Shown here in pieces: positions 28,096 to 37,307 of a stretch of DNA of 64,000 nucleotides. Under the pieces are notes generated by a model, which ran no database searches, was not told the DNA's origin, and saw nothing but the letters and a program-made list of their open reading frames with translations. Positions within the stretch are counted from its first letter, which is position 1. Every line of letters starts with the position of its first letter. The stretch covers positions 1,488,001-1,552,000 of the forward strand of contig NZ_CP063353.1 of assembly GCF_014931565.1 (NCBI RefSeq). The letters are read 5' to 3'. Both the position numbers and the translations under genes were made by a program. Source of the DNA: Clostridium sp. 'deep sea'. GTDB lineage: Bacteria; Bacillota; UBA994; PWPR01.

Positions 28096-28911
28096 TTATA
28101 AGAGCTTTTTACAAAACCAAGCTACTAGTGTATCTTTCATATAAAACTCGTAGTGATGGCCTGCTTTTTCATAAAACTTATACTCTAAGTCAATATTACC
28201 TTCTCTTTGCTGTAGTAGATTCACAAATTTAAAACTTCCATTATAGGAAACTGTTTCATCGTCTTTTGCATGCTGAATAAGCCAACTTATTTTACTTAGT
28301 TTAGCTATAAATTGAGAAGGCTCTGGAATATCATTCATAGCTTTAAGTATTTTTTCATTCATATTAATGTTAAAGTGTTCTTGAGCTTTAACATCATAAT
28401 GATATGGTGAACCACTAACTGGAGCAGCCACTGAAAAGCGGTTGTCCAACAGAGGCAATATGTAGCTTATATACCCTCCCATAGAAAAGCCACTAATACC
28501 AACTGGGGTTTTGCAAGCTATATGTTTATTTTGCAAATAAGTAGTTAATTCACTTATTCCTTTTATGGTATCTTTGAATACCTTAAACATAGAGTAAATA
28601 AAGCTATCACTTGCAAATAACTCTTTAAAATTAGCTGGTTTTTCAAAGCCATGCCACTTGGCTTCTGGTAGAACTGCTACAAATCCAGCATTTGCTAAAT
28701 CTAAAGCTGTAGTTAAACCCAAAAGTGGAGTATCTGTATAACCGTGAATAAACATTACCAGTGGTTTTTCACCCTTTTGATTATTGTTAAATATATAATA
28801 TGGTAAGTTTTTATGGTATTTTCTTTTTGCAATTATATAGCCGCTTGTTAGTTCAACTTGTTTAAAACCTGTTTTTTTTAAGCTACTCCATATCTCCTTT
28901 ATCTTCCACAT
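28096..28911 (-). CDS. Alpha/beta hydrolase
   Basis: A 271-aa serine hydrolase. It shows the oxyanion region VMFIHGYTDT, the nucleophile elbow GISGFSMGGY, the acid-residue region HAKDDETV and the catalytic His in AGHHYEFY. No signal peptide is present. The ATG at 28911 has GAGGGTGAG five bases upstream, while an in-frame ATG 15 bases earlier does not. It resembles the prolyl-oligopeptidase-like esterase group, but the substrate is not evident. It stands alone. Confidence 0.83.
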   Translation of the reverse strand: MWKIKEIWSSLKKTGFKQVELTSGYIIAKRKYHKNLPYYIFNNNQKGEKPLVMFIHGYTDTPLLGLTTALDLANAGFVAVLPEAKWHGFEKPANFKELFASDSFIYSMFKVFKDTIKGISELTTYLQNKHIACKTPVGISGFSMGGYISYILPLLDNRFSVAAPVSGSPYHYDVKAQEHFNINMNEKILKAMNDIPEPSQFIAKLSKISWLIQHAKDDETVSYNGSFKFVNLLQQREGNIDLEYKFYEKAGHHYEFYMKDTLVAWFCKKLL

Positions 28912-29108
28912 TAAACTCACCCTCATCTCTTTTAGGTTGATATTAAGTTGATTAATGTTTAGTTTTTCACTAATTTAACCAATAAACTTGTTAGTATAAT
29001 AACACGAATTATTATATCATGTTTATCTTATACAAACATCTCTACTCCAAGCTTAATTACAAAATCTGAGTAATCTACTGTAACAAATTTTATTAATAAA
29101 GTCACATA

Positions 29109-29138
29109 AAAAATAACTCGCATACACGAGTTATTTTT
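29109..29138. terminator. Terminator after the second histidine kinase gene
   Basis: AAAAATAACTCG/CGAGTTATTTTT, a perfect 12-bp stem with a 6-base loop; A/T ends make it work either way. Confidence 0.85.
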
Positions 29139-29153
29139 GTATATTTGCAATAT

Positions 29154-30638
29154 CTATAGTACTTTGCTAACCTCAAACCAAAATGTAATACCCTCATTTT
29201 CAAGCTTCACTCCGTAATCATTTTGATCTGCTTCCATGATGGCTTTTACTATTGATAATCCTAAACCATGGCTACCCTCGCGGTAGGTTCTGGCTTCATC
29301 TCTTTTATAGAAGCTGTTCCACATTTTTTCTAGCTCATCTTCCTTTATACCACTACATGTGTTATAAACCTCAATACGTACATGTTTGTTTTTATCAACC
29401 ATCTTTATTTTTAGGATTTTACGTTCATCTACATAATAAATGGCATTACTAATGTAGTTATTTAATACCTGCTCTACCTTAAGCATGTCTGCGTATACGT
29501 CAATAGGGTAAAGGCCATTAAATGTTACATCTATACCTTTGTTAGAAATTTTTTGCTGAAATTTCTTAATGCAATAGTCTACTAAGTCTACTATCTCAAA
29601 CTCTGTTTTTCTTAGGGCTTTATCTCCAAATTCGAGCTGATTAATATTCAGTAAATTCTGTACTAAATAGTTCATCTTTTTGGTTTCATCAACTATTACA
29701 TCACAATAAAAATCTGCTCTCTCCTGATCTTTAGCAATGTTAAGCTTCAACCCTTCGGCATAGCCCTGCATTAATGCTAGCGGAGTTTTTAGCTCATGTG
29801 ATACATTATTCAATAGCTCTTTTCGTTTTTTATCAATTTTAATTTTTTCTTGTATTTGCTTTTGTAAGTTTTTATTACTACTGTTTAAGGATTTAATGGT
29901 ACTTGCTAACTCCACCGACATTTCATTAATGCCTTGTGCTAGTTGCCCAATTTCATCATTAGAGTTTATTGTACAACAAATATTAAAATTTAAGTTTTTC
30001 ATGTTCGCTGTGGCATTATTCATTAATACAATTGGTTTGGTAAAGTGTTTAGCTAAAAAATAAGCAGAAACTAAGCCTATAAAAAATAGTGGTATGCCGG
30101 TAATTAATAAAAATCTATTTGCTAAAGCAGTACTTGTTTTAATTGCTAATAATGAGGTAGTTAAATCTATGCCTAACCCATTATCTAATAGACCTGTTAA
30201 AATTAATACTCTGGTATGACTTCGCTGATCTTGGGCCCACATAAAGCTCACTTGTTTATTAACACTTTCTATTTTAACCACAGTAAGCGGGGGTCTGGGT
30301 GGTACAACATCCTTATTAAGTTTTGGGGGAATATTTTTCTTTTCAGTATTGTATTTTAAGGTTTGAGACTTTGAAGCATATATTACTTTACCATCTGCTG
30401 AGTACACAAGAATATCTGTATTAGACTGATTTTCAATAATAACAAAATCTTTTAAATAAGCTTGATAGTCTGTTGATTGATAGTCATTTATTTTTTTATA
30501 GTAATCCAAAAGCTGATTTTTCTCTCTGCTTAAATAATATCTTGGCAACAAATAGGTATTCGCTAATATTAATACAATAATAAGTATTATTATTATTGAA
30601 CCTATCTGCGCAAAAAGCTTTTGCCTTATTGAATTCAT
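29154..30638 (-). CDS. Sensor histidine kinase next to the VTC/CotH operon
   Basis: A 494-aa membrane kinase. It has a helix at about 11-32, an outside domain of about 140 residues, a second helix near 174-194, HAMP, a short coiled coil, and HisKA with His281 in NVSHELKTPL. The ATPase domain has NYISNAIYY and the G box SHGLGLSIV. ATG at 30638 is part of an ATGA overlap with the regulator stop, and AGAGGTG lies five bases upstream. The gene pair diverges from the VTC/DUF4956/CotH operon, which it may control; this is inferred from position only. Confidence 0.9.
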   Translation of the reverse strand: MNSIRQKLFAQIGSIIIILIIVLILANTYLLPRYYLSREKNQLLDYYKKINDYQSTDYQAYLKDFVIIENQSNTDILVYSADGKVIYASKSQTLKYNTEKKNIPPKLNKDVVPPRPPLTVVKIESVNKQVSFMWAQDQRSHTRVLILTGLLDNGLGIDLTTSLLAIKTSTALANRFLLITGIPLFFIGLVSAYFLAKHFTKPIVLMNNATANMKNLNFNICCTINSNDEIGQLAQGINEMSVELASTIKSLNSSNKNLQKQIQEKIKIDKKRKELLNNVSHELKTPLALMQGYAEGLKLNIAKDQERADFYCDVIVDETKKMNYLVQNLLNINQLEFGDKALRKTEFEIVDLVDYCIKKFQQKISNKGIDVTFNGLYPIDVYADMLKVEQVLNNYISNAIYYVDERKILKIKMVDKNKHVRIEVYNTCSGIKEDELEKMWNSFYKRDEARTYREGSHGLGLSIVKAIMEADQNDYGVKLENEGITFWFEVSKVL

Positions 30639-31312
30639 GAACACACCTCTATTTTATAGCCATAACCTCTTACCGTTTGAATATAATAGCCACACTCTCT
30701 TAACTTTACCCTTAAACGATTTATATGGGTATCTACCGTTCTATCTGTTCCTTGATAATCAAATCCCCATACTTTATTTAGTAGTTGTTCTCGCGATAAT
30801 ACTATACCTTTATTTTCTAACAAAAACAATAACAAACTGTATTCAGTTTGACTAAGGTCTATTACTTCGTTTTTACACCATACCTTGTGTTTAAGCGTAT
30901 TAATTGTTAAATCTCCAATAGCTACTTCAACCATATCTTTTTGATTGTAGGTTCGTGAATATAGAGCATTAACTCTTGCCACAAAAATTGAAGGACTAAA
31001 GGGTTTAGTTATGTACTCATCAACACCTTTAGTAAACCCCCGTAGTTCATCTGGTTCTGTATTTTTAGCTGTTAACATAATAATTGGAATTGTGCTAGTT
31101 TTTCTAACCTCTTGGCATACCTGCCAGCCATTAAGAAAAGGCATCATCACATCTAATACTATTAGTTTTATGTCCTTAACCTCTTTAAGCTTTACGAGAG
31201 CATCCTTGCCATTTGAAGCAACTATAACCTCATAACCTTCATGGATAAGAAAATCGCTTACTAACATTTGCATTCGCTGGTCATCTTCAGCAATAAGTAC
31301 TTTTTTGCTCAT
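30635..31312 (-). CDS. OmpR-type response regulator
   Basis: A 225-aa regulator with a receiver domain (acidic residues 9-11, phospho-acceptor Asp54 in VLDVMMPF, Lys in YITKPFSP) and a C-terminal winged helix with DRTVDTHINRLRVKL. It is transcribed together with the kinase gene (4-base overlap). The 214-bp gap to the divergent VTC gene is the likely control region. Confidence 0.93.
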   Translation of the reverse strand: MSKKVLIAEDDQRMQMLVSDFLIHEGYEVIVASNGKDALVKLKEVKDIKLIVLDVMMPFLNGWQVCQEVRKTSTIPIIMLTAKNTEPDELRGFTKGVDEYITKPFSPSIFVARVNALYSRTYNQKDMVEVAIGDLTINTLKHKVWCKNEVIDLSQTEYSLLLFLLENKGIVLSREQLLNKVWGFDYQGTDRTVDTHINRLRVKLRECGYYIQTVRGYGYKIEVCS

Positions 31313-31526
31313 AAATAATCACCACAATTCTTTTTTAAATCATTAAACTAATTGTGAGCTCTAGTTACTAAGCATTATGTAACAGTATTGTTACAGTTTT
31401 ATAACAATTTAAAGTAGCTATAGTTATATTTTAACATTTTCTACCTGTAATACAACTGTGACATTTAAAGCTTAGTCTATTTGTATAGTTATTGTAATAA
31501 CAAATCTTAAGAAAGGAAGTGTATAT

Positions 31527-32213
31527 ATGATTAATAAAAGGCATGAACTTAAGTATATGATTAACAAAATGGAATACCACATTATTGTTAATAAGCTAAG
31601 CAAAATATTAAACCGTGATAACAATAGTATAAATAATAATTACACTGTTTCAAGCTTGTATTTTGATAATTTTAATAATAAGGCTTATCATGACAAGCTA
31701 AATGGCGAAGCTATAAGGCATAAGTTTAGAGTTAGATATTACAACAATAACACTGAGCGTTTAAAGCTAGAGCAAAAATCTAAAATTAACCAAATAACCA
31801 TTAAGCAGTCAGTTTTACTAACTAAGCTAGAGCTTACACAAATTTTTAAGAGCAATTTTAACTTTTTATTAGCAAAAAATCACTTGCTCTATTATAAATT
31901 TTATCAGCAACTACAACACGAGTTATTAAAACCTAAGGTAATTGTTAAATACCAAAGAGAAGCCTTTATTCATAAGGCCGGCAGGTTAAGAATTACCTTT
32001 GATAAACAAGTTAAAACAGCAAATAATCAAACAAATATTTTTGCAAAAAACCTTAAGTTTATTGATGCTATTGACCCAAGTATTATTATTATGGAAATTA
32101 AATTTAATGAGGTATTGCCTAGCTTTATAAAAGGTATACTTGAGTGCGCACATACAAGACAAATAGCAGCCTCAAAGTATGTTTTTTCACGAAAATATAA
32201 TGCAATATTTTAA
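31527..32213 (+). CDS. VTC-domain polyphosphate polymerase-like protein
   Basis: A 228-aa cytoplasmic protein with the VTC triphosphate-tunnel fold. Basic and acidic tunnel residues are seen in order: RHELKYMI, SLYFDN, KFRVRYY, LKLEQKSK, KYQREAF, RITFD, MEIKFNE and a final ASKYVFSR. In eukaryotes this fold makes polyphosphate from ATP; bacterial versions are found with DUF4956 and CotH genes. GAAAGGAAG precedes the ATG. The next gene begins 16 bases on. Confidence 0.88.
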   Translation: MINKRHELKYMINKMEYHIIVNKLSKILNRDNNSINNNYTVSSLYFDNFNNKAYHDKLNGEAIRHKFRVRYYNNNTERLKLEQKSKINQITIKQSVLLTKLELTQIFKSNFNFLLAKNHLLYYKFYQQLQHELLKPKVIVKYQREAFIHKAGRLRITFDKQVKTANNQTNIFAKNLKFIDAIDPSIIIMEIKFNEVLPSFIKGILECAHTRQIAASKYVFSRKYNAIF

Positions 32214-32229
32214 TTTTTGGAGGATTATC

Positions 32230-32901
32230 ATGACAACAATTAAAGATATTTTAGAGAATGGTTTATTTCAAAACACCGCCAGCATTTCAGCTGTACAAAT
32301 TGCGATAACCTTATTTTTATCATTTATAGCGGGGATTTTTATCTATCAAATATATAAAAAGACATACCAAAGTGTTATTTACACCAAGAGCTTTAATATT
32401 GCCTTAGTAATGATGACTATGGTTACTTCATTTGTAATTTTGGCTGTAACCTCAAATGTTGTTTTATCACTTGGTATGGTTGGTGCCTTAAGTATAGTAC
32501 GTTTTAGAAGCGCCATAAAAGACCCAATTGATATTGTTTTTATGTTTTGGTCTATTGCCTCAGGCATAGTTATTGGAGCAGGATTTTATTCATTGGCAGT
32601 TATAGGCTGTTTAGTAGTTGGGGTTATTTTATATGCATTAACTAATATGGTAACCAAAGATAATCCATTTTTATTATTGATTAACTTAACTGAATGTGGA
32701 GTAGAAGAAGAGGTGCTTAAAAAAGTAAAATCAACAGCTTCTAGGTACTTTGTAAGGTCAAAAACTATAAGTACAGATGGTGTAGAATTAACTCTTGAGT
32801 TAAGAATAAAAGACAACGAAACTAGCTTTATTAATGATTTAAAGTCATTAAGCAGTGTAAACAATGTTATGTTAATTAGTAATAACGAGTTTTCAAGTTA
32901 G
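32230..32901 (+). CDS. DUF4956 membrane protein
   Basis: A 223-aa protein with about four membrane helices in its first 140 residues and a soluble tail of about 80. LSLGMVGALSIVRFRSAIKDP, at about residues 79-99, is typical of DUF4956. ATG at 32230 has TTGGAGG upstream; an earlier in-frame ATG lies in the end of the VTC gene and has no site. DUF4956 is a regular partner of VTC and CotH proteins. Function is unknown. Confidence 0.88.
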   Translation: MTTIKDILENGLFQNTASISAVQIAITLFLSFIAGIFIYQIYKKTYQSVIYTKSFNIALVMMTMVTSFVILAVTSNVVLSLGMVGALSIVRFRSAIKDPIDIVFMFWSIASGIVIGAGFYSLAVIGCLVVGVILYALTNMVTKDNPFLLLINLTECGVEEEVLKKVKSTASRYFVRSKTISTDGVELTLELRIKDNETSFINDLKSLSSVNNVMLISNNEFSS

Positions 32902-32912
32902 GGTCAACTACT

Positions 32913-34628
32913 ATGAAATTGCTTAAAACCTGTTTATGTATTGTAATAGTTTTAGCATTAACTATATTAGTTGATATGGTTACACTTTTTAGCATAAGTA
33001 ATCTAAATACTGATTTAAGCTTAGTTGACACAAATGTTTTTCCTCATCATAAGGTAATAAACGTATCTATTACTATTGCAGAAGAAGATTATCAAAAGAT
33101 GCTTGATACGCCCCTAAATGAAGAGTACTTTAAGGCCAATGTTGATTATAATGGTTACACCTTTAATAGTGTAGCCATAAGAACCAAAGGCAACTCAAGT
33201 CTTAAATCTGTAGCTAATACAAATAGTGATCGTTATAGTTTAAAGCTTGATTTAGACTACTATATTAGTGAGCAAAATCTATTTGGGATAAAGAACATTA
33301 ACCTGAATAATTTATTTGCAGACAATACCATGATGGCAGAATATTTGGCTTACGAAATGTTAAGTGAACTAGAGACAGCTGTCCCACGAACTACCTATAC
33401 AGCCCTTTATATTAATGATAAATATGTAGGACTCTATTTAAGCGTAGAACAGGTTGATGAGAGCTTTTTATTAAATAATTATGGTAATGCTAATGGTGAG
33501 CTATATAAGCCATATCAAGGTGAAGGATGTAATTTAGAGTATACTACTGATAATGGTAAAAGCTACTCAGGGTTACAGATTAAAAACAAGGTAAATAGCG
33601 CAAATAATAAGTTAGTTGAGCTATTAAAAGCTATTGAGTCACCAGAAAAGCTAGATAATATTTTTAATGTTGACTCATTTTTAAAATACCTAGCCATGAG
33701 TGTGGCTACTATTCATTTAGATTGTTACCAAGGTGGTATGTTTCATAACTACTATATTTATAATAATAATGATAGTTTTGAGTGGATAGCCTGGGATTTA
33801 AACATGGCTTTTAATGGTTTTCCCAAAGGCCCTAATGAACCAGAAGCTTTTGATTTTTATATAGATGAACCAGTAATTGGTAACATGAGTAACTACCCAC
33901 TTATTGAAGCTATTTTTAGTAAAGATGAGTATGTTGATAAATATCATAATTATTTACAGCAAATAGCTAGTGGCTATTTTAACTATACTACTTTTAACGA
34001 TAGGGTGTTAGAGATTTATAATATGATAAAAGGATATGTGAAAGCTGACCCCACTGCTTTTTACTCTTATGATGAATTTGAAGAGGCTCTGTTTGCAGAT
34101 AGTGAAAACCATGTTAGTCTACTAAACTTTGCCAAGCTAAGTAGCACTAATATAAAACAACAACTAGCTGGAGATAAACAAAGCACTAACAATGGTAATG
34201 GCAATGTTTCTGGTACTAATAATAGAAACATAAATAAAAACAAACCACCTAATAATGGTGAACAAAAAGAGAAACCTACAGGAACTAAAAATGATAAAAA
34301 CATGCCTTTTAAATTCAATGAAAACGGGCAGGTTATTCTTCCTAAAGATGTTAGTTTAAACGATTTGCCCTCTAGTTTACAGCAATATTTAATAAAAGGT
34401 GAACTACCACCCAGGCAAGAGTTTGAAAACATTTTAGAGCAATTTTCACCCGAACTTAAACAAAAATTAGGTTTAAATAAACAAATAGGTTTTGAGGGTG
34501 AACGACAGGTTCAAGATAAACAGCCCAAGCAATCATCTTTTTATGGGCTAATACCTAATTTAATATTGTTAATTCTAGGTACCTTAGGCTTAATAGTTTT
34601 TACATTATTTATTAAGCATAAATTTTAG
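32913..34628 (+). CDS. CotH family kinase-like protein with C-terminal anchor
   Basis: A 571-aa exported protein. An N-terminal hydrophobic segment (about 5-28) acts as signal or anchor. The CotH domain at about 45-360 has RTKGNSSL, FGIKNINLNNLF, YVGLYLSVEQVDESF, a GELYKPYQG loop and the metal-binding IAWDLNMAFNG. B. subtilis CotH is a spore-coat protein kinase. A low-complexity linker rich in Asn, Lys and Pro follows, then a Gln-rich region, and a final membrane helix at about 546-566. It follows DUF4956 by 11 bases. The extra anchor suggests it sits in the membrane and not free in a spore coat. Confidence 0.88.
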   Translation: MKLLKTCLCIVIVLALTILVDMVTLFSISNLNTDLSLVDTNVFPHHKVINVSITIAEEDYQKMLDTPLNEEYFKANVDYNGYTFNSVAIRTKGNSSLKSVANTNSDRYSLKLDLDYYISEQNLFGIKNINLNNLFADNTMMAEYLAYEMLSELETAVPRTTYTALYINDKYVGLYLSVEQVDESFLLNNYGNANGELYKPYQGEGCNLEYTTDNGKSYSGLQIKNKVNSANNKLVELLKAIESPEKLDNIFNVDSFLKYLAMSVATIHLDCYQGGMFHNYYIYNNNDSFEWIAWDLNMAFNGFPKGPNEPEAFDFYIDEPVIGNMSNYPLIEAIFSKDEYVDKYHNYLQQIASGYFNYTTFNDRVLEIYNMIKGYVKADPTAFYSYDEFEEALFADSENHVSLLNFAKLSSTNIKQQLAGDKQSTNNGNGNVSGTNNRNINKNKPPNNGEQKEKPTGTKNDKNMPFKFNENGQVILPKDVSLNDLPSSLQQYLIKGELPPRQEFENILEQFSPELKQKLGLNKQIGFEGERQVQDKQPKQSSFYGLIPNLILLILGTLGLIVFTLFIKHKF

Positions 34629-34705
34629 ACTATAATATGATATTCTTATTGACAAAATTCCTTATTTATTGTTAATGTTAATATATATTATATGAAAAGG
34701 ATTTG

Positions 34706-35023
34706 TTATACATTAAAAGAAAAGCAATCATAACATATACTCATGTTTTTGCCATTGTAATATCATTAATTTTAGCTAACGTTTTCATTAAAGTAACCTA
34801 TATTTACGTATATGCTCGAAATCAAAATTTGGCCATTGGTGAGAAGTTGAGCAAATATCTGCAAGATATTCTATACAAATCTCAGAATTTTAACTTAACT
34901 GTTTATTTTGTGGCATGCATACTAGCTATTGTAGCTGTAGAACTGTTAGTTTTTAATAAAAAGAATAGTGGAGAAAGTTTAGATTTATTGCCACAAGAAA
35001 GAGATATGAAAGCTGACAAATAG
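34706..35023 (+). CDS. Small two-helix membrane protein, start uncertain
   Basis: About 103-106 aa, with hydrophobic segments at about residues 12-30 and 65-85 and a charged tail. AAAGGA lies at 34696-34701. No ATG follows at a workable distance: TTG at 34703 is only one base away and ATT at 34712 is ten bases away. The frame is closed upstream by a TAA at 34679. A TTGACA at 34649 may be part of its promoter. It follows cotH by about 75 bases. I do not recognise the family. Confidence 0.55.
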   Translation, partial: LYIKRKAIITYTHVFAIVISLILANVFIKVTYIYVYARNQNLAIGEKLSKYLQDILYKSQNFNLTVYFVACILAIVAVELLVFNKKNSGESLDLLPQERDMKADK

Positions 35024-35073
35024 CTATAAATTGAACCTAAAAACGTTTAATAAGTGTTCTTATTAAATAAATT

Positions 35074-35112
35074 GGCATGATTACTTTATTACCTAAACAA
35101 AGTAATCATGCC
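35074..35112. terminator. Bidirectional terminator between the small membrane gene and cotE
   Basis: A 14-bp perfect stem, GGCATGATTACTTT and its complement, with an 11-base loop and T-rich sequence after it. Confidence 0.85.
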
Positions 35113-35131
35113 TTTATAATATTATTTAAGC

Positions 35132-35692
35132 TTATACGGGATCATCTTCAAGTTGAATAGCTTCTATTTCGTGAAACTCAAATTCTAAATTTTGATCTTC
35201 CGGAATTGGGGTTTGCTCGGTGTTTTCATCTAAATTAGTAAAAACCTTAATCCAAAGCCTTGCTTCTCCTACAATTTGAGCATTATAGCTCATTTCTACA
35301 ATAACACAAATTTCATTATCGCCTCTAATATAGGCATCTACAGCTGCAGGGGCTTTATTTAACTGAACTTCAGCGTATTCATTACTTCCCATACGGCTAT
35401 AACCAATGTTTTTAACAGGAATATAATCGGTATAATGAATGCTCTCTTTCATTACAGCTGTTTGAGCTCCCCCACCAAATGCATACCAAATATGTACATC
35501 ATATTTGCCCTTAACTTCTACCGCTCCCGGACCTGGTGCTGAGGTATGCATATGATTTTTGCAGGTATATCCTAGTATAATTTCTGGTTCATAATCGGCA
35601 ATGAGAATATGCTTTTGACGATATTTTTTAGTACCTCTTGCTACAGTTGCCCTTGTCATTATTTCTCTTAAACCAGACTCCTGAAAGTTCAT
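35132..35692 (-). CDS. cotE: CotE family outer spore coat protein
   Basis: A 186-aa protein matching CotE, the morphogenetic protein that directs outer coat assembly on the developing spore. Seen features are REIMTRATVARGTKKYRQ, a central NHMHTSA, VEVKGKYDVHIWYAFGGG and YTDYIPVKNIGY, then an acidic C-terminal tail. The order and spacing match B. subtilis CotE as I recall it. AGGGGG precedes the ATG. It is monocistronic and converges on the VTC/CotH operon. It is the clearest sign that the host makes endospores. Confidence 0.87.
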   Translation of the reverse strand: MNFQESGLREIMTRATVARGTKKYRQKHILIADYEPEIILGYTCKNHMHTSAPGPGAVEVKGKYDVHIWYAFGGGAQTAVMKESIHYTDYIPVKNIGYSRMGSNEYAEVQLNKAPAAVDAYIRGDNEICVIVEMSYNAQIVGEARLWIKVFTNLDENTEQTPIPEDQNLEFEFHEIEAIQLEDDPV

Positions 35693-35874
35693 TTAAATCC
35701 CCCTTAATACTAACAATCTCTAACTCATAATTAGCAGGCATACTTATGTTTATGCTAAACACTATTTTATTAATACCATTTAGTTAATAAAGTGTTGTTT
35801 AAATTATTAAATAATATCTCTGCTTAAATATACGTATAGAATTAAGGGATTATTACTAGTAAACAAATTAACAA

Positions 35875-36879
35875 CTACATTATAAGCTTTATTCCTTGGT
35901 TTAAACACTCTTTTACTACACTCTTAGGCCATATAGAAGATTGAACCTCTCCAATGTGTTTTTTACCTAACAAAAACATACATAACCTTGATTGACCAAT
36001 ACCACCACCTATTGTATAAGGCAACGATTTATTCAATACAGCTTGATGATATGGCAACACTAACTTATGGGTTACTTGGTTTAAAACACATTGATTTACA
36101 ATTGATTGTTCACTCACTCTTATGCCCATAGAAGATAACTCCAGGGCATCTTTTAGTCTCTCATTCCAAACTAAAATATCGCCATTTAGTTGCCAGTCAT
36201 CATAATCTGGAGCCCTAAAATCATGTCTTTCTCCAGACTGAAGCTTATGCCCTATTTGCATTAAAAAAACAGCACCTTTTTCTTTACAAATTGCTTGTTC
36301 TCTTTCTTTAGCTGTTAAGTGGCAATACTTATTCTCTAGTTCTTGACTCGTTATAAAATAAATTTTTTGAGGTAATATGTTGTTAAAATTTCCATAGTTT
36401 TTTACAACCATTTGCTGAGTACTATATAGGGCACTATAAATTTTACTTACTACCTGTTGCAAAAACTGTTTATTACGTTGTTTTTTGTTTATTACCAACT
36501 CCCAGTCCCATTGATCTACGTAAAACGAATGGGTGTTATCTACCTCTTCATCTTTTCTTATGGCATTCATATTGGTATACAGCCCCTCACCAACAGCAAA
36601 GCCAAACTGTGCCAGGGCTTGTCTTTTCCATTTGGCAAGTGACTGTACTATTTCTAAGTTTTTTTCTATAGATTTAGGTTTGAAACAAACTGGCTTTTCA
36701 ATACCACTAAGGTTATCGTTTAGTCCTGAGCTTTGGCTAACAAATAACGGTGCGGTAACATTTATTAGGTTTAATTTACTCTCTAGCTGGTTTTTAAAAT
36801 GCTCTTTAATACTCGTAATTGCTTTTTGAGTTGTAATTAAATCTGCCTTACCTACTTTTGGGGTTTGTTGTTTAATCAT
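35875..36879 (-). CDS. asnA: Aspartate-ammonia ligase
   Basis: A 334-aa cytoplasmic enzyme that makes asparagine from aspartate, ammonia and ATP. It belongs to the class II aminoacyl-tRNA synthetase fold. It shows VTAPLFV, GLNDNLSG, FYVDQWDWE, QIGHKLQSGERHDFRAPDY (19 residues) and the late TIGGGIGQSRLCMFLL. ATG at 36879 has AAAGGAGA six bases upstream; a longer open frame runs back into the leader but has no site. A T-box leader precedes it, so expression should rise when its cognate tRNA is uncharged. Confidence 0.94.
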   Translation of the reverse strand: MIKQQTPKVGKADLITTQKAITSIKEHFKNQLESKLNLINVTAPLFVSQSSGLNDNLSGIEKPVCFKPKSIEKNLEIVQSLAKWKRQALAQFGFAVGEGLYTNMNAIRKDEEVDNTHSFYVDQWDWELVINKKQRNKQFLQQVVSKIYSALYSTQQMVVKNYGNFNNILPQKIYFITSQELENKYCHLTAKEREQAICKEKGAVFLMQIGHKLQSGERHDFRAPDYDDWQLNGDILVWNERLKDALELSSMGIRVSEQSIVNQCVLNQVTHKLVLPYHQAVLNKSLPYTIGGGIGQSRLCMFLLGKKHIGEVQSSIWPKSVVKECLNQGIKLIM

Positions 36880-36931
36880 TTTGGTCTCCTTTACACCTAA
36901 CAGATTTAAAAACAGAGAATTTATTATTTTT

Positions 36932-37230
36932 AAACTAAAAAACCTTCCGTTCCTTAAATAAAAGGGACGAAAGGTTATATTCCGCGGTACCACCCAAATT
37001 AGCATTGGCTCACTTAATCAGTACGGATATTATAATCGATACTGTCCATTCTGTAACGGTATGGTTCCGTCTAAGTCTACTACCTAAACTATCTGCAAAA
37101 ACAGATAGCGGGTTCGGTTAGAAACTCCGAGATGTTCTTCAAAGTAGCTCTCATATTGACCTTCCACCAACGTCAATTCGCTATAATTACCTGCTACTTT
37201 TACTCTTCTCATCATAGTTTTTAAAATTGT
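36932..37230 (-). promoter_or_regulatory. T-box riboswitch upstream of asnA
   Basis: Read on the minus strand, the leader has a stem I region with AGAAGAGTA, a long middle part, the T-box core GGGTGGTACCGCGG at about 36982-36995, and then the terminator. The T-box bulge pairs with the free 3' end of an uncharged tRNA and forms an antiterminator. The 3' side of the specifier loop contains GAACATC; AAC would be an Asn codon, which fits asnA, though I cannot fix the register by eye. Confidence 0.92.
36935..36978 (-). terminator. T-box terminator hairpin
   Basis: AACCTTTCGTCCC pairs with GGAACGGAAGGTT around an A/T-rich loop and is followed by TTTTTT on the minus strand. It competes with the antiterminator of the T-box. 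Confidence 0.85.
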
Positions 37231-37307
37231 CTATTAGGTTTTAATAATTTTTGCTAGTTTACTACATTTTAATGTTTGTGTCAACAAAAAAATATAAGTA
37301 GCTACTA

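Noticed and set aside
34067-34432. Minus-strand open frame of 121 codons inside cotH
   Set aside because: It lies over the low-complexity linker of CotH, which explains its hydrophobic-looking translation; no start signal.
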